Shown here piece by piece: positions 50,714 through 60,511 of a DNA stretch of 64,000 nucleotides. Numbering within the stretch: position 1 is the first letter of the stretch; every line of letters starts with the position of its first letter. The notes beneath the pieces are model-generated. The model made no database searches and was not told where the DNA came from. It worked only from the letters and a program-made list of their open reading frames with translations. The position numbers were made by a program, and so were the translations under genes. The stretch is from Pyrinomonadaceae bacterium (lineage in GTDB: Bacteria > Acidobacteriota > Blastocatellia > Pyrinomonadales > Pyrinomonadaceae). The stretch covers positions 1 to 64,000 of the forward strand of contig JACVRN010000012.1 of assembly GCA_014534425.1 (NCBI GenBank), written 5' to 3'.

Positions 50714-52747
50714 ATGAGCGCAAAGCTCTCACAGGACAATTCAAGGCCGTGGTGGACGCGCTTTCTTAATCGTCGTTTGCAGTTCATGCTGGACGTGCTG
50801 GTGCTGGTGGCGGCCTTCGTCCTCTCTTACATGCTGCGCTTCGATTTCGATATTCCAGACACGTGGCAGCACAACGCGCTCGTTCAGCTTCCCTACGTGG
50901 TGCTCTCGCAGTTGGCCGTCATGAATTTGACGGGCGGGCGCTCCTTCATCTGGCGCTACACGAGCATAGCGCACCTACGCTCCTTCCTTTACGCCGCCGC
51001 GCTCTCTTTTCTGATTATTCTCAGCTTACGCTTTGGCATCCCTGAGCAGTTCCACCAGTGGCGCGTGCCTGTCTCCGTCTGCATCATAGACCAATGCCTC
51101 GCGTTCGGCGGCGCGCTCGGCCTCAGAGTCTTCCGCCGTGCGCTTTATGAGCGCTACGAGAAGCGCAAGCGACAGCGTTCCAGCAACGGCTACAGTATAT
51201 ATAAGAAGCCCGTGCTCCTAATTGGCGCTGGTCAGGCCGGAGTTCTGGCGGCCAGCGAGATAGAGCGGCGCGGCGACATGGACTTATTAATCAAAGGGTT
51301 CGTTGATGATGACCCAGGCAAACAGAAGCGCTCTGTCATAAAGGGCATAAAGGTGCTGGGCGCTATCAGCGACTTGCCTCGCCTCGTGCGACAGCTTGGC
51401 ATAGACCACGTAGTGATAACCATCTGTCAGGCTTCAAGACAGGAAATACAGAAGATAGTCGCCGTTTGCGAGAGCATCCCCATCAGCGTGAGAATCATTC
51501 CCGGTCTCTACGAGATTCTGGACGGGCGCATAGAGGTCAGCCGCTTCCGCGAGGTTCAAATCGAAGACCTGTTGGGAAGAGAACCCGTCAGGCTTGACGA
51601 AGAGGGCTTGGCGCTCTTCCTTGCGGGCAAGCGCGTGATGGTGACGGGCGCGGGCGGCTCCATAGGCTCGGAACTTGCGCGACAGGTCTCAAGGTTTCAT
51701 CCCGAAAGCTTGCTGCTGGTGGAGCGCGCCGAGAACGCTCTCTTCAATACGGACAGAGAACTGCGCGAGCTTGCGCCCGGTCATGTTATTGAGACGCTTG
51801 TGGCAGACATCTCGGACGAAAGACGCATGCGCGCCATCTTCGAGACCCATAGGCCGCAGGTCATACTGCACGCAGCCGCGCACAAGCACGTTCCCTTGAT
51901 GGAGCAGAACCCTGCCGAAGCCGTCAAGAACAACGTCCTTACGACGCGCAGCCTGGGCGTCATGGCGAACGAGTACGGGGCCGAAGTCTTCGTCCTCATC
52001 TCCACGGACAAGGCCGTCTGTCCTTCCAGCATCATGGGAGCTACAAAGCGCGTCGCAGAGCTTGTGATACAGGAGTTGAACAGACGCTCGCGCACGCGGT
52101 TTGTTGCGGTGCGCTTCGGCAACGTCATAGGCTCGGCAGGCTCCGTGATTCCAATCTTCCGCGAGCAGATACGCAAGGGCGGCCCCGTCACTATCACAGA
52201 CAAGCGCATGAAGCGTTACTTCATGACCATCCCCGAAGCCGCGCAGCTTGTGCTTCAGGCGGGCGCTATAGGCAAGAACAGCACTGGAGGCGAGGTCTTC
52301 ATACTGAAGATGGGCGAGCCTGTCTCGATTATGGAACTGGCCGAAGCGCTCATCACGCTCTCCGGCTTTAAGCCGCACGAAGACATAAGGATTGTAGAGA
52401 CGGGACAGCGTCCGGGCGAAAAACTCTACGAGGAACTGGTCTTCACGGAAGAGGAAGTGGCGGGCACAGAGCACCCCAAGATTTTCATCAACAGGATAGC
52501 TCATCGCCCCACTGAAGATATGCGCCACGCGCTTGAGCGCCTGACCATGCTCTCAAAAGAAGGGCATGAGGCGGAACTGCGCGTCTATCTCAACGAATTG
52601 CTGCCCGAAGCCAATCTGACTCTGGCGGACAAGGCGCTGGCCGAGATGGGAGAGGAAAAGGCCGTGGCCCAGGCTGCTGCCGCAGGCGAAGATGTCGCTT
52701 ACGGCAAAGATGTCCCAGGTTTTTACCCTTCGATGCAGGCTTCCTGA
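50714..52747 (+). CDS. CapD/PglF-like membrane nucleotide-sugar dehydratase
   Basis: A 677-residue protein. Four N-terminal membrane segments (about residues 20-140) precede a CoA-binding-like Rossmann domain (PVLLIGAGQAGVLAASEIER) and a catalytic SDR domain. The second has VMVTGAGGSIGSELARQVSR (about 310) and the active-site stretch STDKAVCPSSIMGATKRVAE. Met replaces the usual Tyr of YxxxK, as is standard for membrane-bound UDP-GlcNAc 4,6-dehydratases of the CapD/PglF/WbpM group. It would supply a 4-keto-6-deoxy amino sugar for the glycan. The C-terminal 60 residues are Ala/Glu-rich. The gene lies apart from the main locus but on the same strand. Confidence 0.93.
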   Translation: MSAKLSQDNSRPWWTRFLNRRLQFMLDVLVLVAAFVLSYMLRFDFDIPDTWQHNALVQLPYVVLSQLAVMNLTGGRSFIWRYTSIAHLRSFLYAAALSFLIILSLRFGIPEQFHQWRVPVSVCIIDQCLAFGGALGLRVFRRALYERYEKRKRQRSSNGYSIYKKPVLLIGAGQAGVLAASEIERRGDMDLLIKGFVDDDPGKQKRSVIKGIKVLGAISDLPRLVRQLGIDHVVITICQASRQEIQKIVAVCESIPISVRIIPGLYEILDGRIEVSRFREVQIEDLLGREPVRLDEEGLALFLAGKRVMVTGAGGSIGSELARQVSRFHPESLLLVERAENALFNTDRELRELAPGHVIETLVADISDERRMRAIFETHRPQVILHAAAHKHVPLMEQNPAEAVKNNVLTTRSLGVMANEYGAEVFVLISTDKAVCPSSIMGATKRVAELVIQELNRRSRTRFVAVRFGNVIGSAGSVIPIFREQIRKGGPVTITDKRMKRYFMTIPEAAQLVLQAGAIGKNSTGGEVFILKMGEPVSIMELAEALITLSGFKPHEDIRIVETGQRPGEKLYEELVFTEEEVAGTEHPKIFINRIAHRPTEDMRHALERLTMLSKEGHEAELRVYLNELLPEANLTLADKALAEMGEEKAVAQAAAAGEDVAYGKDVPGFYPSMQAS

Positions 52748-52950
52748 AGAGGCTTGCCGGATGGCTCGGCAGCGCCGTCTGGCTCGCGGGAAAGGCTTGA
52801 TTTAAGAGTTTGTTCGTTGACGCTCTCTTTGGTTCGTGTTAGTTTGCGAGTTCTCTTTTTGGCCGCTTTGGCGGATTACGCTATATACGTATCCATCTTA
52901 TCTCGGTCAAACCATCCCGACCACTTTTAGACTTTTGAGGAGCATCCCAG

Positions 52951-54432
52951 ATGAGATTACAGGCTTACACTTCCTTTAGACTACTTTTTATATCTCTCTT
53001 TGCTGTGGCCGCGATTGCTTTCTATGAGACAAAGTCGCCGCAGACGGTTCAAGCCGTCGGTTCAACCACAATCGTCATCAGCGAATTTCGTTTTCGTGGG
53101 GCTGGCGGCGCAAGCGATGAGTTTATAGAGATACGCAATATTGCCAATTATCCGGTGAACATAGGCGGCTACCAGTTGCGCGGCTCGAACAACACTGCCG
53201 GGGTGAGCGTTCGCGCGACTGTTCCCTTCGGAAAGGTTTTGAACGCGGGCTGTACCTACCTTTTCGTCAACTCGGCGGGTAACGCGACGCTGGTGAGCCT
53301 AGCTGACCAGACTTACGGCACAGGCTTTACGGATGATGGCGGAGTTGCCATTAGCACCGGCAGTACAACTCCCGTCATCTTAGATCAGGTCGGCTTGAGC
53401 ACTGGCTCTGCGTACAAGGAAGGGACTGTGCTAGCCGCAATCTTCGCTTCCAATCCGAATAACGTCACCTACGAGCGATTACCGTTTGGCTCGAACACAA
53501 CAGACACAGACAACAACGCTAACGATTTCGCCCAGCAGTCTACTCAGAATCCTACGACCTCTTTCGGCTGCTCTTACACTGCGACTTATCCGAAGATAGC
53601 TGATTTCGACGCGGATGCAAAATCGGATGTCTCCGTCTGGCGCTCTGACGAGCGGAACTGGTATATCTACCAGAGCAGTCTGGGCAATGCGCTCACGGTA
53701 AAGATTGATTGGGGCAGCAGTGCTCTCGGTGATAAAGCTGTGCCGGGCGATTATGACGGCGACGGCAAAACGGATTTTGCGGTTTATCGCCCCAGTGAAG
53801 GCAACTGGTACATCATCAATTCTTCAACTAACACCATCACAGTCAAGGGCTGGGGCGACGCCAATGATAAGCCTGTGCCGGGCGATTATGACGGCGACGG
53901 GAAGACAGACATCGCCATCTTCCGCCCCTCCGAGGGCAACTGGTATATCATCAGAAGCAGCAGCAGTGCTGTCACAATCACAAGCTGGGGCGCTTCGAGT
54001 GACATCCCCGTGCCCGGCGATTACGATGGAGATAGACGCACAGATATTGCAGTCTTTCGTCCCACGGAAGGCAACTGGTACGTCCTCAACAGCAACGCTG
54101 GCACCGTTACGGTGAGAGGTTGGGGGACATCAAGTGACACGCTCGTACCGGCGGATTACGATGGCGACGGCAAAACGGATTTTGCCGTTTATCGTTCATC
54201 GGAGGGCAACTGGTACATCAGGCAAAGCTCCAACAATACGACCGTGGTACGCAACTGGGGAGCAAGCGATGACAAAGCTGTGCCAGCAGATTACGACGGC
54301 GATAGTAAGGCAGATGTCGCCGTCTACCGTCCCACGGAAGGCAATTGGTATATCCTCAACAGCAGTGGCGGCATGACGCTGCTTAATCTGCTTGGTAATA
54401 CGCCTGTGCCGAACGCGTACCTGCCGCAGTAA
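52951..54432 (+). CDS. Secreted lamin-tail-domain and FG-GAP protein
   Basis: A 493-residue protein. The signal peptide is at residues 9-30. Residues about 36-200 form a lamin-tail-type immunoglobulin fold (IVISEFRFRGAGGASDEFIE, IRNIANYPVNIGGYQLRG), a domain found in secreted bacterial proteins as well as nuclear lamins. Residues about 210-493 hold six FG-GAP repeats, ending PVPNAYLPQ like the proteins at 48313 and 10891. The start has GAGGAG upstream. It is probably a surface-displayed binding protein. It sits between sugar-nucleotide genes, so it may be expressed with the glycan, but a terminator-like stem follows. Confidence 0.9.
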   Translation: MRLQAYTSFRLLFISLFAVAAIAFYETKSPQTVQAVGSTTIVISEFRFRGAGGASDEFIEIRNIANYPVNIGGYQLRGSNNTAGVSVRATVPFGKVLNAGCTYLFVNSAGNATLVSLADQTYGTGFTDDGGVAISTGSTTPVILDQVGLSTGSAYKEGTVLAAIFASNPNNVTYERLPFGSNTTDTDNNANDFAQQSTQNPTTSFGCSYTATYPKIADFDADAKSDVSVWRSDERNWYIYQSSLGNALTVKIDWGSSALGDKAVPGDYDGDGKTDFAVYRPSEGNWYIINSSTNTITVKGWGDANDKPVPGDYDGDGKTDIAIFRPSEGNWYIIRSSSSAVTITSWGASSDIPVPGDYDGDRRTDIAVFRPTEGNWYVLNSNAGTVTVRGWGTSSDTLVPADYDGDGKTDFAVYRSSEGNWYIRQSSNNTTVVRNWGASDDKAVPADYDGDSKADVAVYRPTEGNWYILNSSGGMTLLNLLGNTPVPNAYLPQ

Positions 54433-54458
54433 TCTGCAACGCCGGGTAAACGGTAAGG

Positions 54459-54497
54459 GAAGAGAAGGACTGAAGCTAAAAACCAGTCCTTCTCTTC
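54459..54497 (+). terminator. Terminator-like hairpin
   Basis: GAAGAGAAGGACTG and CAGTCCTTCTCTTC form a perfect 14-bp stem with an 11-base loop between the lamin-tail/FG-GAP gene and gmd. No clear T-run follows. Confidence 0.65.
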
Positions 54498-54527
54498 TCG
54501 TCTGTGAAGTTTTGAGGAGGTTTTTGA

Positions 54528-55574
54528 TTGAGAAAGGCGCTAATTTCAGGAATTACGGGACAGGACGGCTCTTACCTTGCAGAACTGTTAGTGGACAAGG
54601 GCTACGAAGTGCATGGCATCATACGCCGCGCCTCCTCCTTCAATACGGATCGCATAGACCATCTCTATCAAGACCCGCATGACCAAGGCGTGCGCCTCTT
54701 TCTTCATTACGGCGACTTGGCCGACGGCACGGGCCTCAGGCGCATTCTGGAGAAGGCGCAGCCGGACGAGTTCTACAATCTTGGCGCGCAGTCGCACGTC
54801 AAGATTTCATTCGAACAGCCGGAATACACTGCGGACATAGTCTGCACCGGCACGTTGCGTCTGCTGGAGGCCTTGCGCGATTACATGGCAATCTCCGGTA
54901 AGGAGGTGCGCTTTTATCAAGCAGGCTCCTCTGAGATGTTCGGCGTTGCGCCTGCGCCGCAGAACGAAATGACTCCCTTCAAACCGCGCTCGCCTTACGC
55001 CGTCAGCAAAGTGGCCGCTCACCAGTTCGCCGTCAACTACCGCGAAGCTTATGGCATGTTCATAGTCAACGGCATTCTCTTTAACCACGAATCTCCAAGG
55101 CGCGGCGAGACCTTCGTCACGCGCAAGATTACACGCGCGGTCGGGCGCATCAAGATGGGTTTGCAGAAGAAGCTTTACCTAGGCAATCTGGACGCGCTGC
55201 GCGACTGGGGATACGCGGGCGATTACGTCGAGGCCATGTGGCTTATGCTGCAACAGCCCGCAGCCGAAGACTACGTCGTCGCAACGGGCGAGGCGCACAG
55301 CGTGCGCGATTTCCTTGAAGCGGCTTTTGGGCAGGTCGGATTGAACTGGGCCGAGTACGTCGAAACAGACCCGCGCTACTTTCGCCCGACAGAGGTCGAT
55401 TATCTTTTGGGCGACCCTGCGAAGATAAAGGAGAGACTAGGGTGGCGGCCCCATACTACATTTCAGGAGTTGGTAGAGATGATGGTGGCGCACGACATGG
55501 AGCTTGCAGCGCAGGAGCGCACGCTCAGAAACGCAGGTCACACTATGGCCTTCAGGGGAAGCGCGAGTGAATAG
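54528..55574 (+). CDS. gmd: GDP-mannose 4,6-dehydratase
   Basis: A 348-residue extended SDR that converts GDP-D-mannose to GDP-4-keto-6-deoxy-D-mannose using NADP. The cofactor loop is [40 protein letters not shown] followed by [11 protein letters not shown] gives the Ser/Glu/Tyr/Lys active-site set, and [20 protein letters not shown] is diagnostic of GMD. The TTG start is backed by GAGGAGG seven bases upstream. It overlaps the GDP-fucose synthase gene by eight bases, forming a complete GDP-L-fucose pathway. Confidence 0.97.
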   Translation: MRKALISGITGQDGSYLAELLVDKGYEVHGIIRRASSFNTDRIDHLYQDPHDQGVRLFLHYGDLADGTGLRRILEKAQPDEFYNLGAQSHVKISFEQPEYTADIVCTGTLRLLEALRDYMAISGKEVRFYQAGSSEMFGVAPAPQNEMTPFKPRSPYAVSKVAAHQFAVNYREAYGMFIVNGILFNHESPRRGETFVTRKITRAVGRIKMGLQKKLYLGNLDALRDWGYAGDYVEAMWLMLQQPAAEDYVVATGEAHSVRDFLEAAFGQVGLNWAEYVETDPRYFRPTEVDYLLGDPAKIKERLGWRPHTTFQELVEMMVAHDMELAAQERTLRNAGHTMAFRGSASE

Positions 55575-56532
55575 AGAGAGCAAGATATTCGTGGCAGGCC
55601 ATCGCGGCCTCGTTGGCTCTGCCCTCATGCGTGAGTTTCAGGCCGAAGGCTACGAAAATCTGCTGACTAGAAGTCGCGCCGAGCTTGACCTGACAAGGCA
55701 GGAGGCTGTAGAGCAGTTCTTCCATGAACAGCGCCCGGAAGTTGTCATCCTTGCCGCAGCACGCGTCGGCGGAATTTTAGCCAACAACACTTTCCCTGCG
55801 GAGTTTATCAGCGAGAATCTCTCCATACAGACGAACGTGATTGATGCCGCATACCGCGCGGGCGTAGGCCGTCTACTCTTCCTCGGCTCTTCCTGTATCT
55901 ATCCGAGGCAATGTCCGCAGCCAATCAAAGAAGAATATCTCTTGACAGGCCCGCTTGAGCCTACGAACGAGGCTTACGCCATTGCCAAAATCGCAGGTAT
56001 CAAGATGTGCCAGGCTTACCGCAAGCAATACGGGTTCGAGACACTCTCTGTTATGCCAACCAATCTTTACGGGCCGGGCGACAACTTCGACCTCAATAGC
56101 TCTCATGTGCTGCCCGCGCTGATACGAAAGTTTCACGAGGCCAAATTGCAGGGGCGCATTCGCGTGGAAATCTGGGGGACGGGCAAACCGCGCCGCGAGT
56201 TCATGCACGTCTCTGATCTTGCACGTGCCTGCCTGTTTCTGCTCAATCTTCCGCAGAGCGATATAGAAGCGGTTGCGTCGGATGGGATTCTCAACGTGGG
56301 TGTCGGAGAAGATTTGGAGATACGAGAGCTTGCCCGTTTAATCGGAGAGATTGTGGGCGGGCCGTTCGAGTTAAGCTTTGACACTACAAAGCCGGATGGC
56401 ACGCCACGCAAATTGCTTGATGTGAGCCGTATGCGCTCGCTTGGGTGGAGCGCGCAGGTCGGTTTGCGCGATGGTCTCAAAGCGACCTACGAGGATTTCA
56501 GCAGACATGCCCGCGCCGAAGCGCTTGCCTGA
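55567..56532 (+). CDS. fcl: GDP-L-fucose synthase
   Basis: A 321-residue SDR epimerase/reductase from GTG 55567, the same length as the E. coli enzyme; the track start (55504) lies in gmd. The cofactor loop is [37 protein letters not shown] and [20 protein letters not shown] give the Ser-Tyr-Lys triad. [20 protein letters not shown] and [11 protein letters not shown] are typical. It makes GDP-L-fucose from the GMD product, a donor for fucosyltransferases of the polysaccharide locus. The TGATG overlap couples it to the next gene. Confidence 0.97.
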   Translation: MNRESKIFVAGHRGLVGSALMREFQAEGYENLLTRSRAELDLTRQEAVEQFFHEQRPEVVILAAARVGGILANNTFPAEFISENLSIQTNVIDAAYRAGVGRLLFLGSSCIYPRQCPQPIKEEYLLTGPLEPTNEAYAIAKIAGIKMCQAYRKQYGFETLSVMPTNLYGPGDNFDLNSSHVLPALIRKFHEAKLQGRIRVEIWGTGKPRREFMHVSDLARACLFLLNLPQSDIEAVASDGILNVGVGEDLEIRELARLIGEIVGGPFELSFDTTKPDGTPRKLLDVSRMRSLGWSAQVGLRDGLKATYEDFSRHARAEALA

Positions 56533-57968
56533 TGCGTGACGCCGGACTGAAAACTGATAATGATGCTCGGCGCTCTAGTCTCTGGAAAACTATGTCGAGG
56601 CGTGCTGGCGCAATCGTCTTCTATGCGCTTCTGGTCTTAATTCCGCTCACTGCAATTCCCTACGGAACAGTTGACCCATTATGGGAAGCTCTCTTTGAGT
56701 GCGTGGTCTTCGCACTGGCAATCATCTACATCCTTGAGGTAGCGGTTGACGGGAAGATTGATTCGGGTTCCGTAGGGCTAATCCTTCCGCTACTTCTCTT
56801 CGTCGCATACGCTCTTATACAGACTCTTCCATTAGGAAGCGGCAATCAGTCTCCGGCGGTAACTGAGATGTGGTATGCGATAAGCGCCGACCCCTTTCAA
56901 ACGCGCCGTTGGGCTGTAAAGGTGCTGGCGCTGATTCTGGCTGGCGCAATGTTGTTTCGTTACACCAACACTGAAAGGCATCTTCGCCTGCTGGTCTACA
57001 CGATTCTTTTGACGGGAACTGCCAGCGCCCTTTTCGGCATCTTCCGCCAGAGCACGCAGAGAGCGAAAGGCTTTCTCTTTCTCTCCGGTCTTCAGCCTGA
57101 ATTCGGCTACGCACAGTTCATCAACAAGAACCACTTCGCTTTCCTGGCAGAGATGGCGCTGGGGCTGACGCTCGGAGCTTTGATTAGCAGAGAAGTCAGA
57201 AGGGAGCGAAAGCTAATCTATCTAACTGTCTCGCTTCCATTGTGGGCTGCGCTCATCCTTTCTGGCTCGCGCGGCGGCATCTTTAGCTTGCTAGGCCAGA
57301 TTCTTTTTCTGGTCATGATGTGGACTATGGCTGGCAGGACAGCAAGGCTTGGCATCTCGCACCGCTTACAGCTTGATAGACTTAAAGGGGCGTGGCCTGT
57401 GCGCCTGTTGCTCTTGTGCGGCCTGCTGGCGTTTATTCTGATTGGCACAATATGGATGGGCGGAGACCCACTGGTCTCAAGGCTGGAGAGCGTTCAGGGA
57501 GAGATAAACCAGACGGAGAGTTCCGAGCAAGGCACCAGCCGCAGAGAAATCTGGCGCTCAACGTGGATGCTTATTAAGGAGCATCCCGTTACGGGTGTAG
57601 GCTTCGGCGGTTACTGGACTGCTATTCCGCAGTACCACATGGCTTCAGGTGAAGCTACGCCCCAGGAGGCGCATAACGACTATCTTGAGTTACTGGCGAG
57701 CGGAGGATTCATAGCTCTTCTCCCGGCCACATGGTTCCTTGTAGCTTTCCTGCGGCGCGTACGGAAAGTTTGGAAGACTTCTGTAGGCTATCCGAGGGCC
57801 GCGCAACTGGGCGCACTGACAGGTATCTTTGGCGTAGCCCTTCACAGTATGGTTGATTTCGGCCTGCATATAACCAGCAATGCTCTCACTTTTACGGCGC
57901 TGCTGGTCATTGCCTCCACAGATATATTGACAAAAAACTATACCCTTAGGGATGATGAAAAGGATTGA
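56532..57968 (+). CDS. O-antigen ligase/polymerase family membrane protein
   Basis: A 478-residue protein from ATG 56532 (TGATG overlap with fcl). It has about ten to twelve membrane segments and a periplasmic loop with the Wzy_C hallmark (TGVGFGGYWTAIPQYH, then EAHNDYLELLASGGFIALLP). Such proteins either polymerise lipid-linked repeat units or ligate glycan to a lipid or protein acceptor; sequence alone does not separate the two. It is the second such candidate in the window besides the one at 36268, so one may polymerise and the other ligate. Coupling to fcl links it to fucose-containing glycan. Confidence 0.88.
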   Translation: MRDAGLKTDNDARRSSLWKTMSRRAGAIVFYALLVLIPLTAIPYGTVDPLWEALFECVVFALAIIYILEVAVDGKIDSGSVGLILPLLLFVAYALIQTLPLGSGNQSPAVTEMWYAISADPFQTRRWAVKVLALILAGAMLFRYTNTERHLRLLVYTILLTGTASALFGIFRQSTQRAKGFLFLSGLQPEFGYAQFINKNHFAFLAEMALGLTLGALISREVRRERKLIYLTVSLPLWAALILSGSRGGIFSLLGQILFLVMMWTMAGRTARLGISHRLQLDRLKGAWPVRLLLLCGLLAFILIGTIWMGGDPLVSRLESVQGEINQTESSEQGTSRREIWRSTWMLIKEHPVTGVGFGGYWTAIPQYHMASGEATPQEAHNDYLELLASGGFIALLPATWFLVAFLRRVRKVWKTSVGYPRAAQLGALTGIFGVALHSMVDFGLHITSNALTFTALLVIASTDILTKNYTLRDDEKD

Positions 57969-58059
57969 AGTCGGGCGGGAGGCAGATTAAACTTGCCGTT
58001 CGACGAGAGAGCTATTCCGTTTCAATCTGCTAATCGAGCCTATCACCGGAGATTTCAGT

Positions 58060-58683
58060 ATGCGACTCAACTTAAAGAAGGCCTCGCAGGCATTGGCACT
58101 CGTACTTATTTTTGCCGTGACACAGGTTTACATCATGGCAGCTCCGGCGACTCCTGATAGTCCGAAAGAGAGAACTTCGAGCGCTCAGTTGTTCGGCAGG
58201 CTGTCAACTTTCGGAGCCGGGAAGGTGGCCGTCAACGGCAGCATCGTGCCGTCTGGAACAACGGTTCTCTCCGGGTCGCAGCTTCAAACTTCGGAGACTG
58301 CCGGGGCTTCTGTCAGCCTTGGGACAATCGGCAAAGTAGACCTTGCTCCCAAGACCAAATTAACGCTCGTCTTCGACCAGAACAGCATCAGCGTTAACGT
58401 GGATTCAGGCGACGCGAGTCTGACGACAAGCGAAGGTATAACAGGCTCTCTGGTGACTTCCGACGGCAAGACGTTGACGACAGACGGTAAGAGCACCGCT
58501 TCCGTCGGCACAGGCATGTATGCAGGCGATAGCAGGAGTCCGTCCCCGCAGGCATCAAACAGAGCGTGCAGGATTGCCGGAATACCGTGCGCTCTCTTCT
58601 GGGCTATGGTGGGCGGCGGAACTTTCGTCGCTATCTTCTTTGCCGCAACAAGAGGAAACAATCCGAGTCCGAGCAATCAATAA
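58060..58683 (+). CDS. FecR-like secreted/membrane protein
   Basis: A 207-residue protein with an N-terminal signal (about residues 10-28), a FecR-like beta domain and a C-terminal membrane segment (CALFWAMVGGGTFVAIFFAA). The FecR-like region has VAVNGSIVPSGTTVLSGSQL followed by FDQNSISVNVDSGDASLTT, a pattern in which a low-complexity beta roll reports envelope status. Here it lacks the sigma-regulating N-terminal domain of true FecR. Such proteins often neighbour exopolysaccharide polymerases in acidobacteria. A terminator follows. Confidence 0.82.
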   Translation: MRLNLKKASQALALVLIFAVTQVYIMAAPATPDSPKERTSSAQLFGRLSTFGAGKVAVNGSIVPSGTTVLSGSQLQTSETAGASVSLGTIGKVDLAPKTKLTLVFDQNSISVNVDSGDASLTTSEGITGSLVTSDGKTLTTDGKSTASVGTGMYAGDSRSPSPQASNRACRIAGIPCALFWAMVGGGTFVAIFFAATRGNNPSPSNQ

Positions 58684-58708
58684 TAACTTAAGGATTCCTC
58701 CTGATGTA

Positions 58709-58742
58709 GAAAGTGCCCTTCTTAACTAAGGAGGGCACTTTT
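58709..58742 (+). terminator. Rho-independent terminator
   Basis: AAAGTGCCCTTC and GGAGGGCACTTT pair (one G-T) around an eight-base loop, with TTTTAT after the stem. It lies 26 bases after the FecR-like gene's stop. Confidence 0.8.
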
Positions 58743-58774
58743 ATGTTTGTGGCGATTAAAAAGGCGATGCTGCG

Positions 58775-60055
58775 ATGACAAATCTTCGGAAAGCCATTTT
58801 CGGACTGCTCAGTCGCGCGGCAGTCCGCTTTGTCTTAGCAATAGTGGCTACAGGTTGTTGCCTGTCTGCGGCAGTGTTCGCCGTGCGCGCAGGACTTTCA
58901 AATATCGACTCAAAAACCGCTCTGGCCTCAGGTTCGCTTGCCGCAGCAGATGAGGCTGTCGGATTAACCCCATCAGACCCGAACGCTCACTTTGCTCGTG
59001 CCATAGCGCTTTCGTACGAAGGTGAATCTACGGAAGCAGTTGAAGAGTATAGATGGGCTGTGGCTTTGCGACCACGCGACTACTTTTTGTGGCTTGCGCT
59101 CGGAACCGTGCTCGATCAGTCCGAGGACAAAAAGGGCGCGCTTGCTGCTTACAAGGAAGCTGTAAGACTGGCTCCTTATTATGCACAACCTCGCTGGCAG
59201 CTAGGGAACTTGTTGTTGCGAGCGGGGCAGCGCGAAGAAGCTTTTGTGGAATTGCGCCTGGCCGCCAGCAGTGACTCGTCGCTGTTGCCTGCGTTGCTGG
59301 ACTTGGCCTGGGGCGTTGCGAATGGTGACGCGAACGTGGTCGAGCAGATTATTAATCCGCAAACTGCCCGTTGGCATTTAGCTCTGTCGCATTTCTTCAT
59401 CAAACATGGAAAGACGGTTGAGGGCCTTGTGCAGTTTCGCGCGGCGGGGCAGGTTTCAGACGAGGAGCGGCGCTCTTTGTTGCAGGAACTACTCTCGGCA
59501 AATCGGTTTCAAGAGGCTTACGAGATATGGTCTGCCAGCCGTAACGTGAAGACTGCGGAGGGTTCCGGCCTGGTAGATGGAGGCTTTGAAGACCCGAAAG
59601 GTTTTGACCAGCCGGGTTTCGGCTGGCAGCGCGGCCTTGATGTGCAGGGAGTGGCCGTCTCTCTTGATGTGAATGGGACGCACAGTGGTAAATACAGCTT
59701 GCGCCTGAACTATCGGGGCGATTCAAATGTAAATGCTTATGCTATTTCGCAACTCGTAGTGGTCGAGCCGAATTCGCGCTACCGCTTGAGATTTTCGGCA
59801 AAGACGCAGGACGTTGTTACCGCAGGGGCGCCGCTCGTCGTTGTGTCGGATGCGGGTGACAAAGCGCAGCAGTTGGCGCAATCGGAGGCTTTATCGAAGA
59901 ACACAGATGGATGGCGGGACTACGCAGTCGAGTTTGCGACTGGTAAAGAGACGAACGCCGTGCGGATAAGCGTGCAGCGCCAAGCTTGCACCGGTCAGCC
60001 TTGTCCTATCTTCGGGAGCCTCTGGCTGGACGATTTCATTCTAGAGAAATTTTAA
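58775..60055 (+). CDS. TPR protein with C-terminal carbohydrate-binding-like domain
   Basis: A 426-residue protein with one N-terminal membrane segment (about residues 17-38). Residues 40-270 are tetratricopeptide repeats (SDPNAHFARAIALSYEGEST, WLALGTVLDQSEDKKGALAA, and so on), a protein-interaction scaffold. Residues about 275-425 form a beta-sandwich resembling carbohydrate-binding modules (GGFEDPKGFDQPGFGWQRGL and YRLRFSAKTQDV). It is preceded by FecR-like and Wzy-like genes, an arrangement I associate with periplasmic assembly factors of exopolysaccharide systems. The glycan-binding role is inference. Confidence 0.87.
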   Translation: MTNLRKAIFGLLSRAAVRFVLAIVATGCCLSAAVFAVRAGLSNIDSKTALASGSLAAADEAVGLTPSDPNAHFARAIALSYEGESTEAVEEYRWAVALRPRDYFLWLALGTVLDQSEDKKGALAAYKEAVRLAPYYAQPRWQLGNLLLRAGQREEAFVELRLAASSDSSLLPALLDLAWGVANGDANVVEQIINPQTARWHLALSHFFIKHGKTVEGLVQFRAAGQVSDEERRSLLQELLSANRFQEAYEIWSASRNVKTAEGSGLVDGGFEDPKGFDQPGFGWQRGLDVQGVAVSLDVNGTHSGKYSLRLNYRGDSNVNAYAISQLVVVEPNSRYRLRFSAKTQDVVTAGAPLVVVSDAGDKAQQLAQSEALSKNTDGWRDYAVEFATGKETNAVRISVQRQACTGQPCPIFGSLWLDDFILEKF

Positions 60056-60073
60056 TCAAGGGTAGTGATGAGC

Positions 60074-60511
60074 TTACCTGCACTTGAAGAGCCGTCCCTG
60101 GCTGCCGCGATTAAGAGTAAAGGGGCCGACCTTTTCTGAACTGTCGGTAAGAGTGACTGTCAGCGTCATGGTATCGTCGTCCACCTCGCCAGCGTAACGG
60201 GCGGGTCTATTGTTAGCCTCCTCTCGCCGTGAGCGTTCAGGCACGAACCCACCTCCAACATCGAAGCGCCCTTTACTGTTCAGCACAACAGGCGCATCTA
60301 TAGTTCCATGCGCGCAGTCGAACTCTACCTTCGCACCTTTATCTGTTATCTGAAGACGAATATGCTCGCCTCCCCATATGCCTGCCGGGATACTGCTATT
60401 GTCTTCCGTCATATTAATCGCTTTGCTTTGTCTGCAAGCCGAGGTGTATTCGGACAACGTCAACAGAAGAGGAAAGGCCAGCAGAACTAAACATGTCTTT
60501 AACGAATTCAT
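60074..60511 (-). CDS. Small putative lipoprotein of unknown function
   Basis: A 145-residue protein from ATG 60511 (NSLKTCLVLLAFPLLLTLSE); the track's start at 60694 is rejected because it adds 61 residues ahead of the signal. SEYTSAC is a possible lipobox. The mature part is one beta-rich domain: IWGGEHIRLQITDKGAKVEF, the Cys-containing core DCAHGTIDAPVVL, then DTMTLTVTLTDS and a final RLFKCR. The two cysteines may form a disulfide. I recall similar small secreted proteins in acidobacteria, none characterised. It is transcribed against the TPR gene. Confidence 0.82.
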   Translation of the reverse strand: MNSLKTCLVLLAFPLLLTLSEYTSACRQSKAINMTEDNSSIPAGIWGGEHIRLQITDKGAKVEFDCAHGTIDAPVVLNSKGRFDVGGGFVPERSRREEANNRPARYAGEVDDDTMTLTVTLTDSSEKVGPFTLNRGSQGRLFKCR

